Shown: positions 1 through 7,441 of the stretch, piece after piece
Numbering within the stretch: position 1 is the first letter of the stretch
Layout: each line of letters opens with the position of its first letter
Assembly (NCBI RefSeq): GCF_000169095.1
Contig: NZ_AAVU01000075.1
Location: 1-18,723, forward strand
DNA length: 18,723 nt
From: Lyngbya sp. PCC 8106
GTDB taxonomy: Bacteria; Cyanobacteriota; Cyanobacteriia; Cyanobacteriales; Microcoleaceae
Direction of reading: 5' to 3'
Position numbers and translations under genes: made by a program
Notes under the pieces: generated by a model
What the model saw: the letters and a program-made list of their open reading frames with translations, nothing else
Told to the model about the DNA's origin: nothing
Database searches by the model: none

Positions 1-1
1 T

Positions 2-2029
2 TTGGGCAATGCTTACCGAGAGTTAGGTCGGACGGAAGCAGCTATTCAAGCCTTCCAAGATAGTCTAAAAATTGCCACTCCCAAAACGATGCCTAATGAA
101 TGTATTAATCCCGGACGCAACTTAGGCAACATCGCCTTTACTCAAGGTAACTGGGAACTCGCCATTACAGGTTACGAACCCGCTATCGAAGCGATCGAAC
201 TCCTTCGCAACTCATCCCTCACCGATGATCGCCGTCAACAATTTCTTGAAGAAAACCTGAGCGTCTATGCCAATATCGTGCAATGCTATATTAACCTCGA
301 ACAATACGATAAAGCCCTCGAATACGCCGATCGCTCCCGTTCCCGCTTCCTGGCCGACCTTTTCCACAACAAAGACCTCTACTCCAAAGGCGACATTCCG
401 CCCCAAGTTCAAGAGTATCTCGACCTACAACAACAAATCGATCGCCTCCGGTTTAACTCCCCTTCAGATGGCATAATGGGAGAACGTTCATCCACTCCCG
501 CCTCCACCGAAGCTAAACTCGAAACAATTAAACAGTTAGCAGCAAAAAAACAGCAAGTTTGGGAAAGTATTCGCCGTGAAAATAACGAATTAGCCGCAAA
601 ACTCCAACCCACTCCCCTCAGTTTCCAGCAGATGCAGCAGTTAATTGGCGATCGCAAAACCGCCCTTCTCAACTTCTACACAACTGATAACGATACCTTT
701 ATTTTTATCCTCCGCCATCCCAACTCAGCAGGAGAAATCCCCCCAACCCCCCTTGATAAGGCGGGCTTAGATGGTGAGAGGTTCCTTGATAAGGGGGGCT
801 TAGATAGTGAGACGTCAATCACCTGTTTCACCTGCAAAGGACAAGGCTACGAAACCCTACAAAAATGGATTAAGGAAACTTGGCTTAAACCCTATATTAA
901 TATCAAACAAGCCAAATTATTCGCCGCTGCCCAACTCCTCAACCGCCAACTTGAGGAATTGGAGTCGATACAAATTACTGATACTGCCGTTTTCGTAACA
1001 TTAACCGATGATTCGGTAGAAACAATTTGCGATCGCCATGAATTCCTCCAACAAACTCAAAAACAGCGCCAACATCTACTAGAACAATGGCAAAACCAAA
1101 TGCAACCCACCCTCGCCTCACTCTCCCAACGCCTGCAACTTCGGCAATTGATTGAAAACCATCTGCAAGATATTGAAGAATTAATAATTGTTCCCCACCT
1201 AGCTCTACATCAAATCCCTTTCGCCGCCCTTCCCCTCTCGGAATTAAACCCAGAAAAACAGACTACTTCAACCCCCGTTTCAGTCGGCAAACATCGGGGT
1301 TATCGAGATTTTGATTTCGATATGGATGAGGAACCCCAAACACCAACTCAACCCCATTTATCAAAAATAGAATATCTGTGCGATCGCTTTCAAATTCGAG
1401 TCGTTCCGAGTTGCCAAATCCTCGACTTTTGCCATCAACGAAAACCTATCGAAACTAACATTTTGGGAATCGTTGAAAACGCCACAGGTGATTTAGATTT
1501 TACCCCAGAAGAATGTCGAAAAGTCGCCGAACTTTACAGAGTTCCCCCACACCTCCACCTGAAAGAAGAACAAGCCACTATCGCCAACTACCTGAAACTC
1601 GCCCGAGAGGTTAATATTCTCCACTCCAGTCACCACGCTAGTTCCAACCTCAGCAACGCCCTGGAGTCTGGCTTGCAACTCTCCGACGGCACCTTAGACT
1701 TAGCCCACCTATTCATCCAACGTTTTCCCCAACTTTCGGAAGTGTTTCTATCCTGCTGCGAAACCAATTTTTCTGTATCCGAAATGACCGACGATGTTTT
1801 GACGTTGGCGGGGGGTTTCCTGACTGCGGGGGCGCGAAGTGTTGTCAGTACGTTATGGCGGGTGCAGGACAACTCGACAGCCGAGTTTTGTCAACTCTAC
1901 TATCAGTTCCGCAACCGGGGAGAAATTCGTCCGGAAGCCCTCAGAAAAGCCCAGTTTGAACTGCGAAAAACTGAAAGTTTCAACCATCCTTATTATTGGG
2001 CGGCGTTTGTTTCTCAGGGGTTGAGATAG
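2..2029 (+). CDS. TPR-CHAT domain protein, 5' end outside the window
   Basis: This is the C-terminal part of a large protein with tetratricopeptide repeats followed by a CHAT (caspase-HetF-associated with TPRs) peptidase domain. The frame is open to the left edge, so the true start lies upstream. Visible residues 1-110 hold TPR-like helices (for example LGNAYRELGRTEAAIQAF and CYINLEQYDKALEYADRS). A helical linker follows, and the CHAT domain fills roughly residues 380-675. The caspase-like dyad is visible: the second His of HSSHH (about residue 545) and the second Cys of LSCCET (about residue 586), in the places of the family motifs cHG and LSACET. CHAT proteins are cysteine proteases or scaffolds, and TPRs usually bind partners; the substrate here is unknown. 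Residues 246-272 carry a repeat-derived insertion. The gene converges with the GH116 gene 39 nt downstream. The family call is firm; the function is not. Confidence 0.9.
   Translation: MGNAYRELGRTEAAIQAFQDSLKIATPKTMPNECINPGRNLGNIAFTQGNWELAITGYEPAIEAIELLRNSSLTDDRRQQFLEENLSVYANIVQCYINLEQYDKALEYADRSRSRFLADLFHNKDLYSKGDIPPQVQEYLDLQQQIDRLRFNSPSDGIMGERSSTPASTEAKLETIKQLAAKKQQVWESIRRENNELAAKLQPTPLSFQQMQQLIGDRKTALLNFYTTDNDTFIFILRHPNSAGEIPPTPLDKAGLDGERFLDKGGLDSETSITCFTCKGQGYETLQKWIKETWLKPYINIKQAKLFAAAQLLNRQLEELESIQITDTAVFVTLTDDSVETICDRHEFLQQTQKQRQHLLEQWQNQMQPTLASLSQRLQLRQLIENHLQDIEELIIVPHLALHQIPFAALPLSELNPEKQTTSTPVSVGKHRGYRDFDFDMDEEPQTPTQPHLSKIEYLCDRFQIRVVPSCQILDFCHQRKPIETNILGIVENATGDLDFTPEECRKVAELYRVPPHLHLKEEQATIANYLKLAREVNILHSSHHASSNLSNALESGLQLSDGTLDLAHLFIQRFPQLSEVFLSCCETNFSVSEMTDDVLTLAGGFLTAGARSVVSTLWRVQDNSTAEFCQLYYQFRNRGEIRPEALRKAQFELRKTESFNHPYYWAAFVSQGLR
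731..816 (+). repeat. Two tandem 33-bp repeat units inside the CHAT gene
   Basis: A unit starting CCTTGATAAGG runs 751-783 and again 784-816, with 4 differences in 33 positions. A C-rich stretch (739-752) comes before it. The C-run, TTGATAA and G-run together look like the short palindromic repeats scattered through many cyanobacterial genomes. Each unit is 11 codons, so the frame is kept; it encodes a PPTPLDKAG-type peptide and then LDKGG. This is probably an in-frame insertion of a dispersed repeat that later duplicated. Confidence 0.75.
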
Positions 2030-2068
2030 TTAATTATATCATATTAAAGTTAATATTTTGACTGAAAA

Positions 2069-4468
2069 TTATTCCCGACATTGATCATAAATTGCCCAAA
2101 TTGCCATCGCCCTCAAATAATGACTCGCCCGAAATGTTCCGGCTGCGGTAATGGCTTCTGGGGTTCTAAATTGTAAGCCATTTTCATAAATTTGTTGAAC
2201 CACAACTTCTGCTAACTTAAACCCTTCCTCTTTCATTCCCATTTGAATTAAAAATGCAGCTAATCCAAAATTAATCCCCGTCCAAACTTCCAACGGATGA
2301 GTATCATTTGGATTAATAGGTTCTCCATTTATTCTAACACCATTTGCGGCACCAAACTGACCTTGATAGAAATTTTGAAAACAAGATTGATAAATCGTTT
2401 GTAATGCTGAAATTGTTTTTTCAGGAGAGACAATATCTTCTAATCCTAACAGTTTAGCATAAAATTGACCACACAGTTGATCCGCCATCACCACATCCGA
2501 ACCACTCTGACTATCAAGCTGAAAATATTGACCATTCCACAAATTTTGATAAATCGGTTTTGCTTTTTCTAACCAAGTTTCATAGGTGGAAATCTTATCG
2601 GAAATAGACGGAGAAACATTATCCGAAAATTCCGTTTTCTGCAAACATTTTCCGATTTCTATCGCCGCCTCCAACGCCGCCAACCACAACCCCCCACAAT
2701 AAGCACTGACTCCTTGTAATTTCCAATCATCAAAAGTTTGGTCAGGTGCGCCACTATTTTCGGGAATTCCGTCTTCGTCTTTGTCAAATATTTTCAAATA
2801 ATCCAGCGTTTCAACAATCGCTAACCAACAGTCTTGTAAAAACTCATAATCCTCACTTCCTGTTAATACAAAATCCCGATAAACTTGCAATACAAAATCA
2901 CACGGTAAATCCTTCCAAAGATTACAATCTTGATAACTCGTGTAATTTGTTTTTTCCCAAGGATGTTCGTTTGGTGCGCCCAAATCGTGAGGAGTTGCGC
3001 CCGTTGCTTTCCGAATTGCTTCAGCTTGATTATAACCGATAATTCGGGGCGTTTTATCTCCTTTTGAAATCGAACGCGCAAAGGCTAATAGAACGGATTT
3101 ATCCAACTCCGGCCATAATAAAAGCAATCCAAACGACCCATATAACCGCACATCTAAACTCTCATACCAGCGATAATCCAAACATTCTAAAACTGCAAAC
3201 TGACCTTTAGGATTATTCTCATCTGCCGCACTCCAAAGCGTCCCCCCATCGGTTAACAAATACAGTTCATTAAACAACGCCATTTTGAACCAGGAGGGCA
3301 AATCTTGACGGTTTAGAATCGGATTTTGCCACGCTTTAATATTGTCTAACCAAACATCAGAATGCTTCATCGCTGTCCGAATCATTGACCAAGCATTTTT
3401 ACCATTTCGACCAAAAAAATCGGTGTAGCGACGATAATAACCAACCCCAGATTCAAACTCAGTAACGGGTAAATCCCAAGACAATAAAAACGGAATTTTG
3501 CGTGTTTTTCCAGGTCGAATCGTAAACTTAACGGCTAAAGCAACTCCAATTTGTCTTCCTTCAGTTGCGGGATGTTCACTTTCTTCATCTAATAAAGTTC
3601 CATCTTGAGAAAAATAATTCCAAATTTCCTCTCCCGTTCCGACTGTATTCCAAGCCGTGTGATAATAGACTTCTACCGCCGGATTTGTAATAGTTGCAAT
3701 TGCCATTTGTCCTTCGCCTTCGCGGACTTCTTCACTGGCACTGAGGCGAGACATTAGACAACCAATCCGATGAAAATCTTCAACTAAATGATTGAAATTT
3801 CCGACACTATTTCCCCAACGGGGTTGATATTCATAAATCGGACTGCCATCATCTCGAACTTGAACTAATGGTTGTTCTAAAGCATTCGTAAACCAACCGA
3901 TTGTATTTTGCCAAGTGAGGAGAATACTGAGAGTAATCGGTTCATCTGTGGGGTTGTGGGCAATCCATTCAAAAACAGCAATCGGATAACTGGTTTCTTG
4001 ATAATTATTTGCCCAAACGGGGGAAAATTGTTCGCAACTTAATTGGGCTTTAAAGACATTTTCATAGACAAACCAACTGCGAGGATAAAGGGCGTGATAG
4101 GTTCCGGTTTTCTGGGAATTAGAAGAAGCTGGATACCAATTCCAAGCCGATAAACTCTCATCTTCTGGTGGTTCTGTACAAAGGGCATAGGTTTGAGTTT
4201 TGCCGTTAACTTCTTCAAAAATACTAAACTGACAAGCGGGTAAACTGCGGAAAATATGTTCACCGCCATCGAGATGCCACAGGTTAAAATCTCCTCGCGA
4301 TGAACGGCCAATACAACCCGCCCCGAACCCACCTAACGGCATCCCATGCCAGGGGCCATCATCGAGGTTACTGCTGTAGCGGACAGTATAGGGTTTTTCC
4401 CAACCTAGACCGATGGGACGATTCCAGGTCTGGGGCGGTATATCGTGGCTCGTCGGTTGATTGATCAT
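2069..4468 (-). CDS. GH116 family beta-glucosidase / glucosylceramidase-type enzyme
   Basis: A glycoside hydrolase of family GH116, related to human GBA2 (non-lysosomal glucosylceramidase) and bacterial beta-glucosidases. It should hydrolyse beta-glucosides or glucosylated lipids; the natural substrate is not evident. The N-terminal beta-sandwich domain spans about residues 30-340 (PLGGFGAGCIGRSSRGDFNL near the start) and the alpha-barrel catalytic domain about 390-790. The likely nucleophile is E428 in VLECLDYRWYESLDVRLYGS. The likely acid/base Asp lies in PDQTFDDW (D576 or D580), followed by the family block SAYCGGLWLAALEA. No signal peptide or membrane segment is visible, so it is probably cytoplasmic. 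I place the start at ATG 4468 (799 aa); an in-frame TTG at 4489 would add seven residues. No clear ribosome binding site precedes either start. It lies downstream of chaB on the same strand, but 332 nt with hairpins between them suggest separate transcription. Confidence 0.9.
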   Translation of the reverse strand: MINQPTSHDIPPQTWNRPIGLGWEKPYTVRYSSNLDDGPWHGMPLGGFGAGCIGRSSRGDFNLWHLDGGEHIFRSLPACQFSIFEEVNGKTQTYALCTEPPEDESLSAWNWYPASSNSQKTGTYHALYPRSWFVYENVFKAQLSCEQFSPVWANNYQETSYPIAVFEWIAHNPTDEPITLSILLTWQNTIGWFTNALEQPLVQVRDDGSPIYEYQPRWGNSVGNFNHLVEDFHRIGCLMSRLSASEEVREGEGQMAIATITNPAVEVYYHTAWNTVGTGEEIWNYFSQDGTLLDEESEHPATEGRQIGVALAVKFTIRPGKTRKIPFLLSWDLPVTEFESGVGYYRRYTDFFGRNGKNAWSMIRTAMKHSDVWLDNIKAWQNPILNRQDLPSWFKMALFNELYLLTDGGTLWSAADENNPKGQFAVLECLDYRWYESLDVRLYGSFGLLLLWPELDKSVLLAFARSISKGDKTPRIIGYNQAEAIRKATGATPHDLGAPNEHPWEKTNYTSYQDCNLWKDLPCDFVLQVYRDFVLTGSEDYEFLQDCWLAIVETLDYLKIFDKDEDGIPENSGAPDQTFDDWKLQGVSAYCGGLWLAALEAAIEIGKCLQKTEFSDNVSPSISDKISTYETWLEKAKPIYQNLWNGQYFQLDSQSGSDVVMADQLCGQFYAKLLGLEDIVSPEKTISALQTIYQSCFQNFYQGQFGAANGVRINGEPINPNDTHPLEVWTGINFGLAAFLIQMGMKEEGFKLAEVVVQQIYENGLQFRTPEAITAAGTFRASHYLRAMAIWAIYDQCRE

Positions 4469-4688
4469 AAGGTTTATTTTATCGCACAATGGCTTCTCGA
4501 CTGCATAAGTTTAGCGGAACTTGATATATATTTGTGTAGATAGAAAAGGTTTATCAAGTTAATTCCCAGCAGATAATTAAACTCTCAAACAGTTGAAATA
4601 ATTTCCATTAAAAATAAGAGATAAAAATGGTCTAAAATTTTAGATTTTATCTATACATTTAAAAAATAATTGTTAGCATAAGTCATTA

Positions 4689-4742
4689 GGGCAGGTTTAT
4701 AGACTTTTCTAATTACTCAAGAAAATGTTAATAAACCCACCC
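4689..4742. repeat. Long two-tier inverted repeat between chaB and GH116
   Basis: GGG (4689-4691) and GGTTTAT (4694-4700) pair with ATAAACC (4731-4737) and CCC (4740-4742), leaving a symmetric CA/CA internal loop. Inside, TTTTCT (4705-4710) pairs with AGAAAA (4720-4725). The plus-strand copy is followed by a T-rich run near 4744-4761, but no plus-strand gene ends here. It could be a terminator for antisense transcription or a structured leader or trailer element. Confidence 0.5.
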
Positions 4743-4759
4743 CATTTTATCTGTTTTTT

Positions 4760-4787
4760 TTAATAAAAGACTCTAGCCTTTTATTAA
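4760..4787 (-). terminator. Hairpin just past the chaB stop codon
   Basis: TTAATAAAAG (4760-4769) and CTTTTATTAA (4778-4787) form a perfect 10-bp stem with an 8-nt loop, 13 nt beyond the chaB stop. Its position suggests a terminator. The stem is weak (AT-rich), and on the minus strand it is followed by A residues rather than T, so it is not a classic intrinsic terminator. Confidence 0.35.
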
Positions 4788-4800
4788 TTTATAATTCCAC

Positions 4801-5046
4801 TTAAGACGCAGGCATTGTACCTGTTGTGGTGCGACCTGCCCCTCCTTCGGGAATAGTTTCCCAGTGACCTTCTGAACCCTGTTTATATTGAGTTTTTACA
4901 TAATTCCAGGCGAGTTGAGACGCATTACCTTCACTCAAACCATCAGAAGCCGCACTATTGAAAGCCGCTAAAAAAATCTGTTGAGCGCCGCGAGGAAGTT
5001 TAGATTTAACATCTTCCGGTAATTGTTCAATATTTTCGTAAGCCAT
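4801..5046 (-). CDS. ChaB family protein
   Basis: A small protein (81 aa) of the ChaB family. E. coli ChaB is named as a putative regulator of the cation/proton antiporter ChaA, but its biochemical role is unclear and cyanobacterial homologues are unstudied as far as I know. The family core is visible: the N-terminal block with LPEDV and LPRGAQQIFLAAFNSA, then the helix ASQLAWNYVKTQYKQG, ending in an aromatic residue after a Gly/Ser turn. The C-terminal tail (GGAGRTTTGTMPAS) is polar and probably disordered. The start ATG has an AAGGAA purine tract about nine bases upstream, which supports it. No antiporter gene is adjacent. ccsA is divergent, 456 nt away. The homology call is good; the transport link is only inherited from the family name. 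Confidence 0.8.
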   Translation of the reverse strand: MAYENIEQLPEDVKSKLPRGAQQIFLAAFNSAASDGLSEGNASQLAWNYVKTQYKQGSEGHWETIPEGGAGRTTTGTMPAS

Positions 5047-5502
5047 CTTATTTTTTCCTTAAAAATCGACTTTTGTACACTTATTTTTGATTAAACCGTT
5101 GAATTCGCAAAAAAACATCTGACTTGAGATAGAGATTAGCAATCAATCCTAAAACTCTCCACTGAGTCGTAAAATTTGAATCTTAGTTCAAATAGCAATC
5201 CGATGTAAGTTGTGTAGAAAACCTGCGACAGAATTGGGAACAAGAAAAAAAAACTATAATTTTTAGAGGTTTTAGCAATTTTAATATTGCTTATAAATAC
5301 TTCCAGATTGCACTACACAAACAAATAAAAAGTTTTAATTTCCGGCCCTATTGCCTGTTGCCTTTTAGAATTGAGAGAGTCTACCCGAAGATTTGGGTCA
5401 GGATGTCGTCCCGAAAAATTTTAGTTGGTACAGGGTTAACAAGAGGCTAGGATAAAAAAGAGTATGCTTTGATCCATCGTTCATTTTAGAGGAGAACACT
5501 GA
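5047..5502. other. Divergent intergenic region between chaB and ccsA
   Basis: No gene is visible. It holds promoter space for both neighbours, a small hairpin ATTTGAA/TTCAAAT (5174-5193), a hairpin AGCAAT/ATTGCT (5274-5291), and an 8-bp inverted pair TTGTGTAG (5210-5217) and CTACACAA (5313-5320) that brackets the second hairpin. A candidate ccsA promoter is annotated at 5425-5453. Confidence 0.5.
5425..5453 (+). promoter_or_regulatory. Candidate sigma-70 type promoter of ccsA
   Basis: TTGGTA (5425-5430) and TAGGAT (5448-5453) are separated by exactly 17 nt and sit about 50 nt upstream of the ccsA start. This predicts a transcript start near 5460 and a leader of about 43 nt. Both boxes deviate from consensus, so this is a plausible but unproven call. 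Confidence 0.4.
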
Positions 5503-6555
5503 ATGAATTTAGTTGCCCTGCAAAATGGGTTAGATAACCTTTCGTTTGCTATCTTGTTCGCCAGTATGCTAATTTACTGGGTTGGTGGTGCATTTCCTCG
5601 GATTCCCTACCTGCAAACCTTGGGAACCGCAGCCATGACCATCGCTAACCTCTGTATCGCCGCATTACTCGCCGCCCGATGGATAGAAGCAGGTTATTTC
5701 CCGATTAGCAACCTCTACGAGTCCCTCTTTTTCCTCACTTGGGGAATTACAACAATTCACCTAATCGCGGAAAATATGAGTCGGAGTCGGCTTGTCGGCA
5801 TAGTCACAGCACCCGTGGCGATGGGAATTAGTGCTTTTGCGGCTTTAACGTTACCGTCTCAGATGCAAATCTCTGAACCTTTAGTTCCCGCCCTCAAGTC
5901 CAACTGGCTAATGATGCACGTCAGCGTAATGATGCTGAGTTATGCCACTTTAATGGTTGGTTCATTACTCGCGATTGCCTTTTTGGTGATTACACGAGGC
6001 CAAGAAATTGAACTGAGTGGGAGTTCCCTCGGAACCCGCATTTCTCGCAACAATCATCACTATCGGTTGAACCGTTCACCCGAATTAGCAGCAAGCGGCA
6101 GTCACAGTGTTGTTAATGGTGCGAGTTCTGAACTTTCAGCCAACACAAACGGTCAAGGAACAACTGCCGTGCTAGAGTTAGTCAGTTCGGGAGAGATCAA
6201 CAACAACTCAGACCGATTATTATCACCTCAACGCTTGAGTTTAGCAGAAACAATTGATAATATCAGTTATCGAATTATCGGACTCGGGTTTCCCTTGCTG
6301 ACTATTGGTATTATTGCCGGGGCAGTTTGGGCAAATGAAGCTTGGGGTTCATACTGGAGTTGGGACCCAAAAGAAACCTGGGCGTTAATTACTTGGCTGG
6401 TATTTGCGGCTTATTTACACGCTCGAATTACCCGAGGATGGCAAGGACGCAAACCCGCTATTTTAGCCGCAACTGGATTTTTAGTCGTTTGGATTTGTTA
6501 CTTAGGCGTTAATCTTTTAGGTAAGGGTTTACATTCCTACGGTTGGTTCTTTTAA
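5503..6555 (+). CDS. ccsA: Cytochrome c biogenesis protein CcsA (CcsB/ResC family, Ycf5-like)
   Basis: A polytopic thylakoid or plasma membrane protein of the system II cytochrome c maturation pathway. With Ccs1 it delivers haem to apocytochromes such as cytochrome f and c6 on the lumenal side. It is 350 aa with many hydrophobic segments. The diagnostic tryptophan-rich WWD motif is present (WGSYWSWDPKETW, residues 281-293). Conserved haem-handling histidines are visible at H139 (MMHVSVMML) and H344 (GKGLHSYGWFF). A hydrophilic loop of about 75 residues (roughly 168-245, rich in Ser and Asn) separates the N-terminal and C-terminal membrane blocks. The ATG is preceded by a good ribosome binding site, GAGGAG, with 8 nt spacing. 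Databases name this family either CcsA (plant and algal usage) or CcsB (TIGR03144 usage). The partner gene ccs1 is not in the window. Confidence 0.93.
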   Translation: MNLVALQNGLDNLSFAILFASMLIYWVGGAFPRIPYLQTLGTAAMTIANLCIAALLAARWIEAGYFPISNLYESLFFLTWGITTIHLIAENMSRSRLVGIVTAPVAMGISAFAALTLPSQMQISEPLVPALKSNWLMMHVSVMMLSYATLMVGSLLAIAFLVITRGQEIELSGSSLGTRISRNNHHYRLNRSPELAASGSHSVVNGASSELSANTNGQGTTAVLELVSSGEINNNSDRLLSPQRLSLAETIDNISYRIIGLGFPLLTIGIIAGAVWANEAWGSYWSWDPKETWALITWLVFAAYLHARITRGWQGRKPAILAATGFLVVWICYLGVNLLGKGLHSYGWFF

Positions 6556-6572
6556 CTTCAAATTTTCGCTCC

Positions 6573-6611
6573 AGGAAAACGGCATTGATTCGGTAGCCAT
6601 CCCGTTTTCCT
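6573..6611 (+). terminator. Hairpin between ccsA and the KGK gene
   Basis: AGGAAAACGG (6573-6582) and CCGTTTTCCT (6602-6611) form a perfect 10-bp stem with a 19-nt loop, starting 17 nt after the ccsA stop and ending 30 nt before the KGK start. There is no T-run after it. It could be a terminator, a read-through attenuator or a 3'-end stabiliser. Confidence 0.5.
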
Positions 6612-6641
6612 TGACAATAAACCTCAACGGAAAAAAGAGTC

Positions 6642-7019
6642 ATGAATAATCCTATTCATATTATTGACAACGATGATGTTCTGCATACAGGCGCAAGTGC
6701 ATTAATGTTTCAATGCACCTTTAAAGTGAGTGAATTTCTGGCAATGATGCAAGCCAAATTAGAAGAAGAATACATCTTCGGTGACGGCCTTGAATGTGAC
6801 CTATTGAGTCCGGGTCAATCCTGGAAAAAAGGAAAAGTCAAAGTTCGTTTAGAGTTTAGTTCTTCAGAAAGTGCCATCCCTCAAGTTCCCCAACAAGGGC
6901 CAATTGTTGCAGTTCCTCAATTTCCAAATATACCGATTCCCTATAACGAAACGGTCAACCCCGAAGAACTCCCACCCCCGTTAAGACGACAAATTCATCC
7001 AGTGGGAATGTGGAGTTAA
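6642..7019 (+). CDS. KGK-domain protein
   Basis: A 125-residue soluble protein with the KGK domain, a family known almost only from cyanobacteria and named for the motif seen here at residues 63-65 (WKKGKVKVRLEF). Function is unknown. The first 75 residues make up the domain: a short N-terminal strand region, the helix SEFLAMMQAKLEEEYI, and then the strand region ending in the KGK motif. The tail (about 76-125) is rich in Pro and probably unstructured. A weak purine tract (AAAAAAGAG) precedes the ATG. It follows ccsA on the same strand by 86 nt, but the hairpin between them argues against simple co-transcription. No partner can be inferred from the context. Confidence 0.8.
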   Translation: MNNPIHIIDNDDVLHTGASALMFQCTFKVSEFLAMMQAKLEEEYIFGDGLECDLLSPGQSWKKGKVKVRLEFSSSESAIPQVPQQGPIVAVPQFPNIPIPYNETVNPEELPPPLRRQIHPVGMWS

Positions 7020-7441
7020 AATAGGGAGTTGGGGATATCGGGAAAGAGATCTTAACCTTCTGACTCGCCAGTACCGGATATTGTGATCGTTGCCAGTTGC
7101 GTGCCTTCCCGATGAAGATGGGCTAGTGAATGGGGCGTTAGATTGGTTAATTGAAATTCGCTCTCCCGACCAAAGCACCGTAGATTATAAGGCAGAGGGC
7201 AAAAGGGAATAATGACTGTTTGGGCGGACATGATATAACGATGTCCTGGCGATGACTGGCTGACAATAGCGTGTTAATTTTTGGCTTTCGGCGCCCAAAG
7301 AGTAATCATGTCTCCGTTTTGGGGATGGACAAGTCTAGCTTTTTGGCGGTCATCACAAAGTAAATCCAAATTAAATGCAACGATTCAGCAGTTCGGGCTA
7401 CTTTTCACTGAATAATAGCTATCAATGAACAGTAAACGAAC
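7020..7441. other. Gene debris between the KGK and malic enzyme genes
   Basis: Apart from the Uma2 remnant, the minus strand holds a 36-codon open frame (7274-7384) that looks like the C-terminus of a protein: it contains LDLLCDDRQKARLVHPQNGD and ends ITLWAPKAKN. It has no ATG before an in-frame stop. An 8-bp inverted pair TTTGGGCG (7220-7227) and CGCCCAAA (7292-7299) and a small hairpin GGACAT/ATGTCC (7226-7246) also lie here. I recognise no family for the minus-strand peptide. Confidence 0.45.
7053..7212 (+). pseudogene. Uma2-family endonuclease remnant, frameshifted
   Basis: This is an eroded piece of a Uma2 (DUF820) family gene, a PD-(D/E)XK-like nuclease family greatly expanded in cyanobacteria. 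One frame reads DSPVPDIVIVA from 7062. After a frameshift the match continues in another frame as LPDEDGLVNGALDWLIEIRSP and DQSTVDYKAE, ending at TAA 7210-7212. Both pieces match, in order, the family pattern SPDIVVV...LPRDEDGLV...PDWLIEILSPDQST. The N-terminal part and the whole C-terminal part (GWLIDP onward) are missing, so no working protein is possible. Confidence 0.75.

Larger units (their letters stand above)
4469..4800. other. AT-rich gap between the GH116 and chaB genes
   Basis: I see no convincing gene here. The stretch is very AT-rich and holds two inverted repeats, annotated separately at 4689-4742 and 4760-4787. The promoter of the GH116 gene should lie at its left end, reading leftward, but I could not find a convincing -35/-10 pair. 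Confidence 0.5.

Noticed and set aside
1493..1872. Antisense open frames inside the CHAT gene
   Set aside because: They follow the codon structure of the strongly supported plus-strand gene and have no protein-like features.
4469..4489. TTG start of the GH116 gene at 4489
   Set aside because: It adds only seven residues and has no ribosome binding site; the ATG at 4468 is the simpler choice, though not proven.
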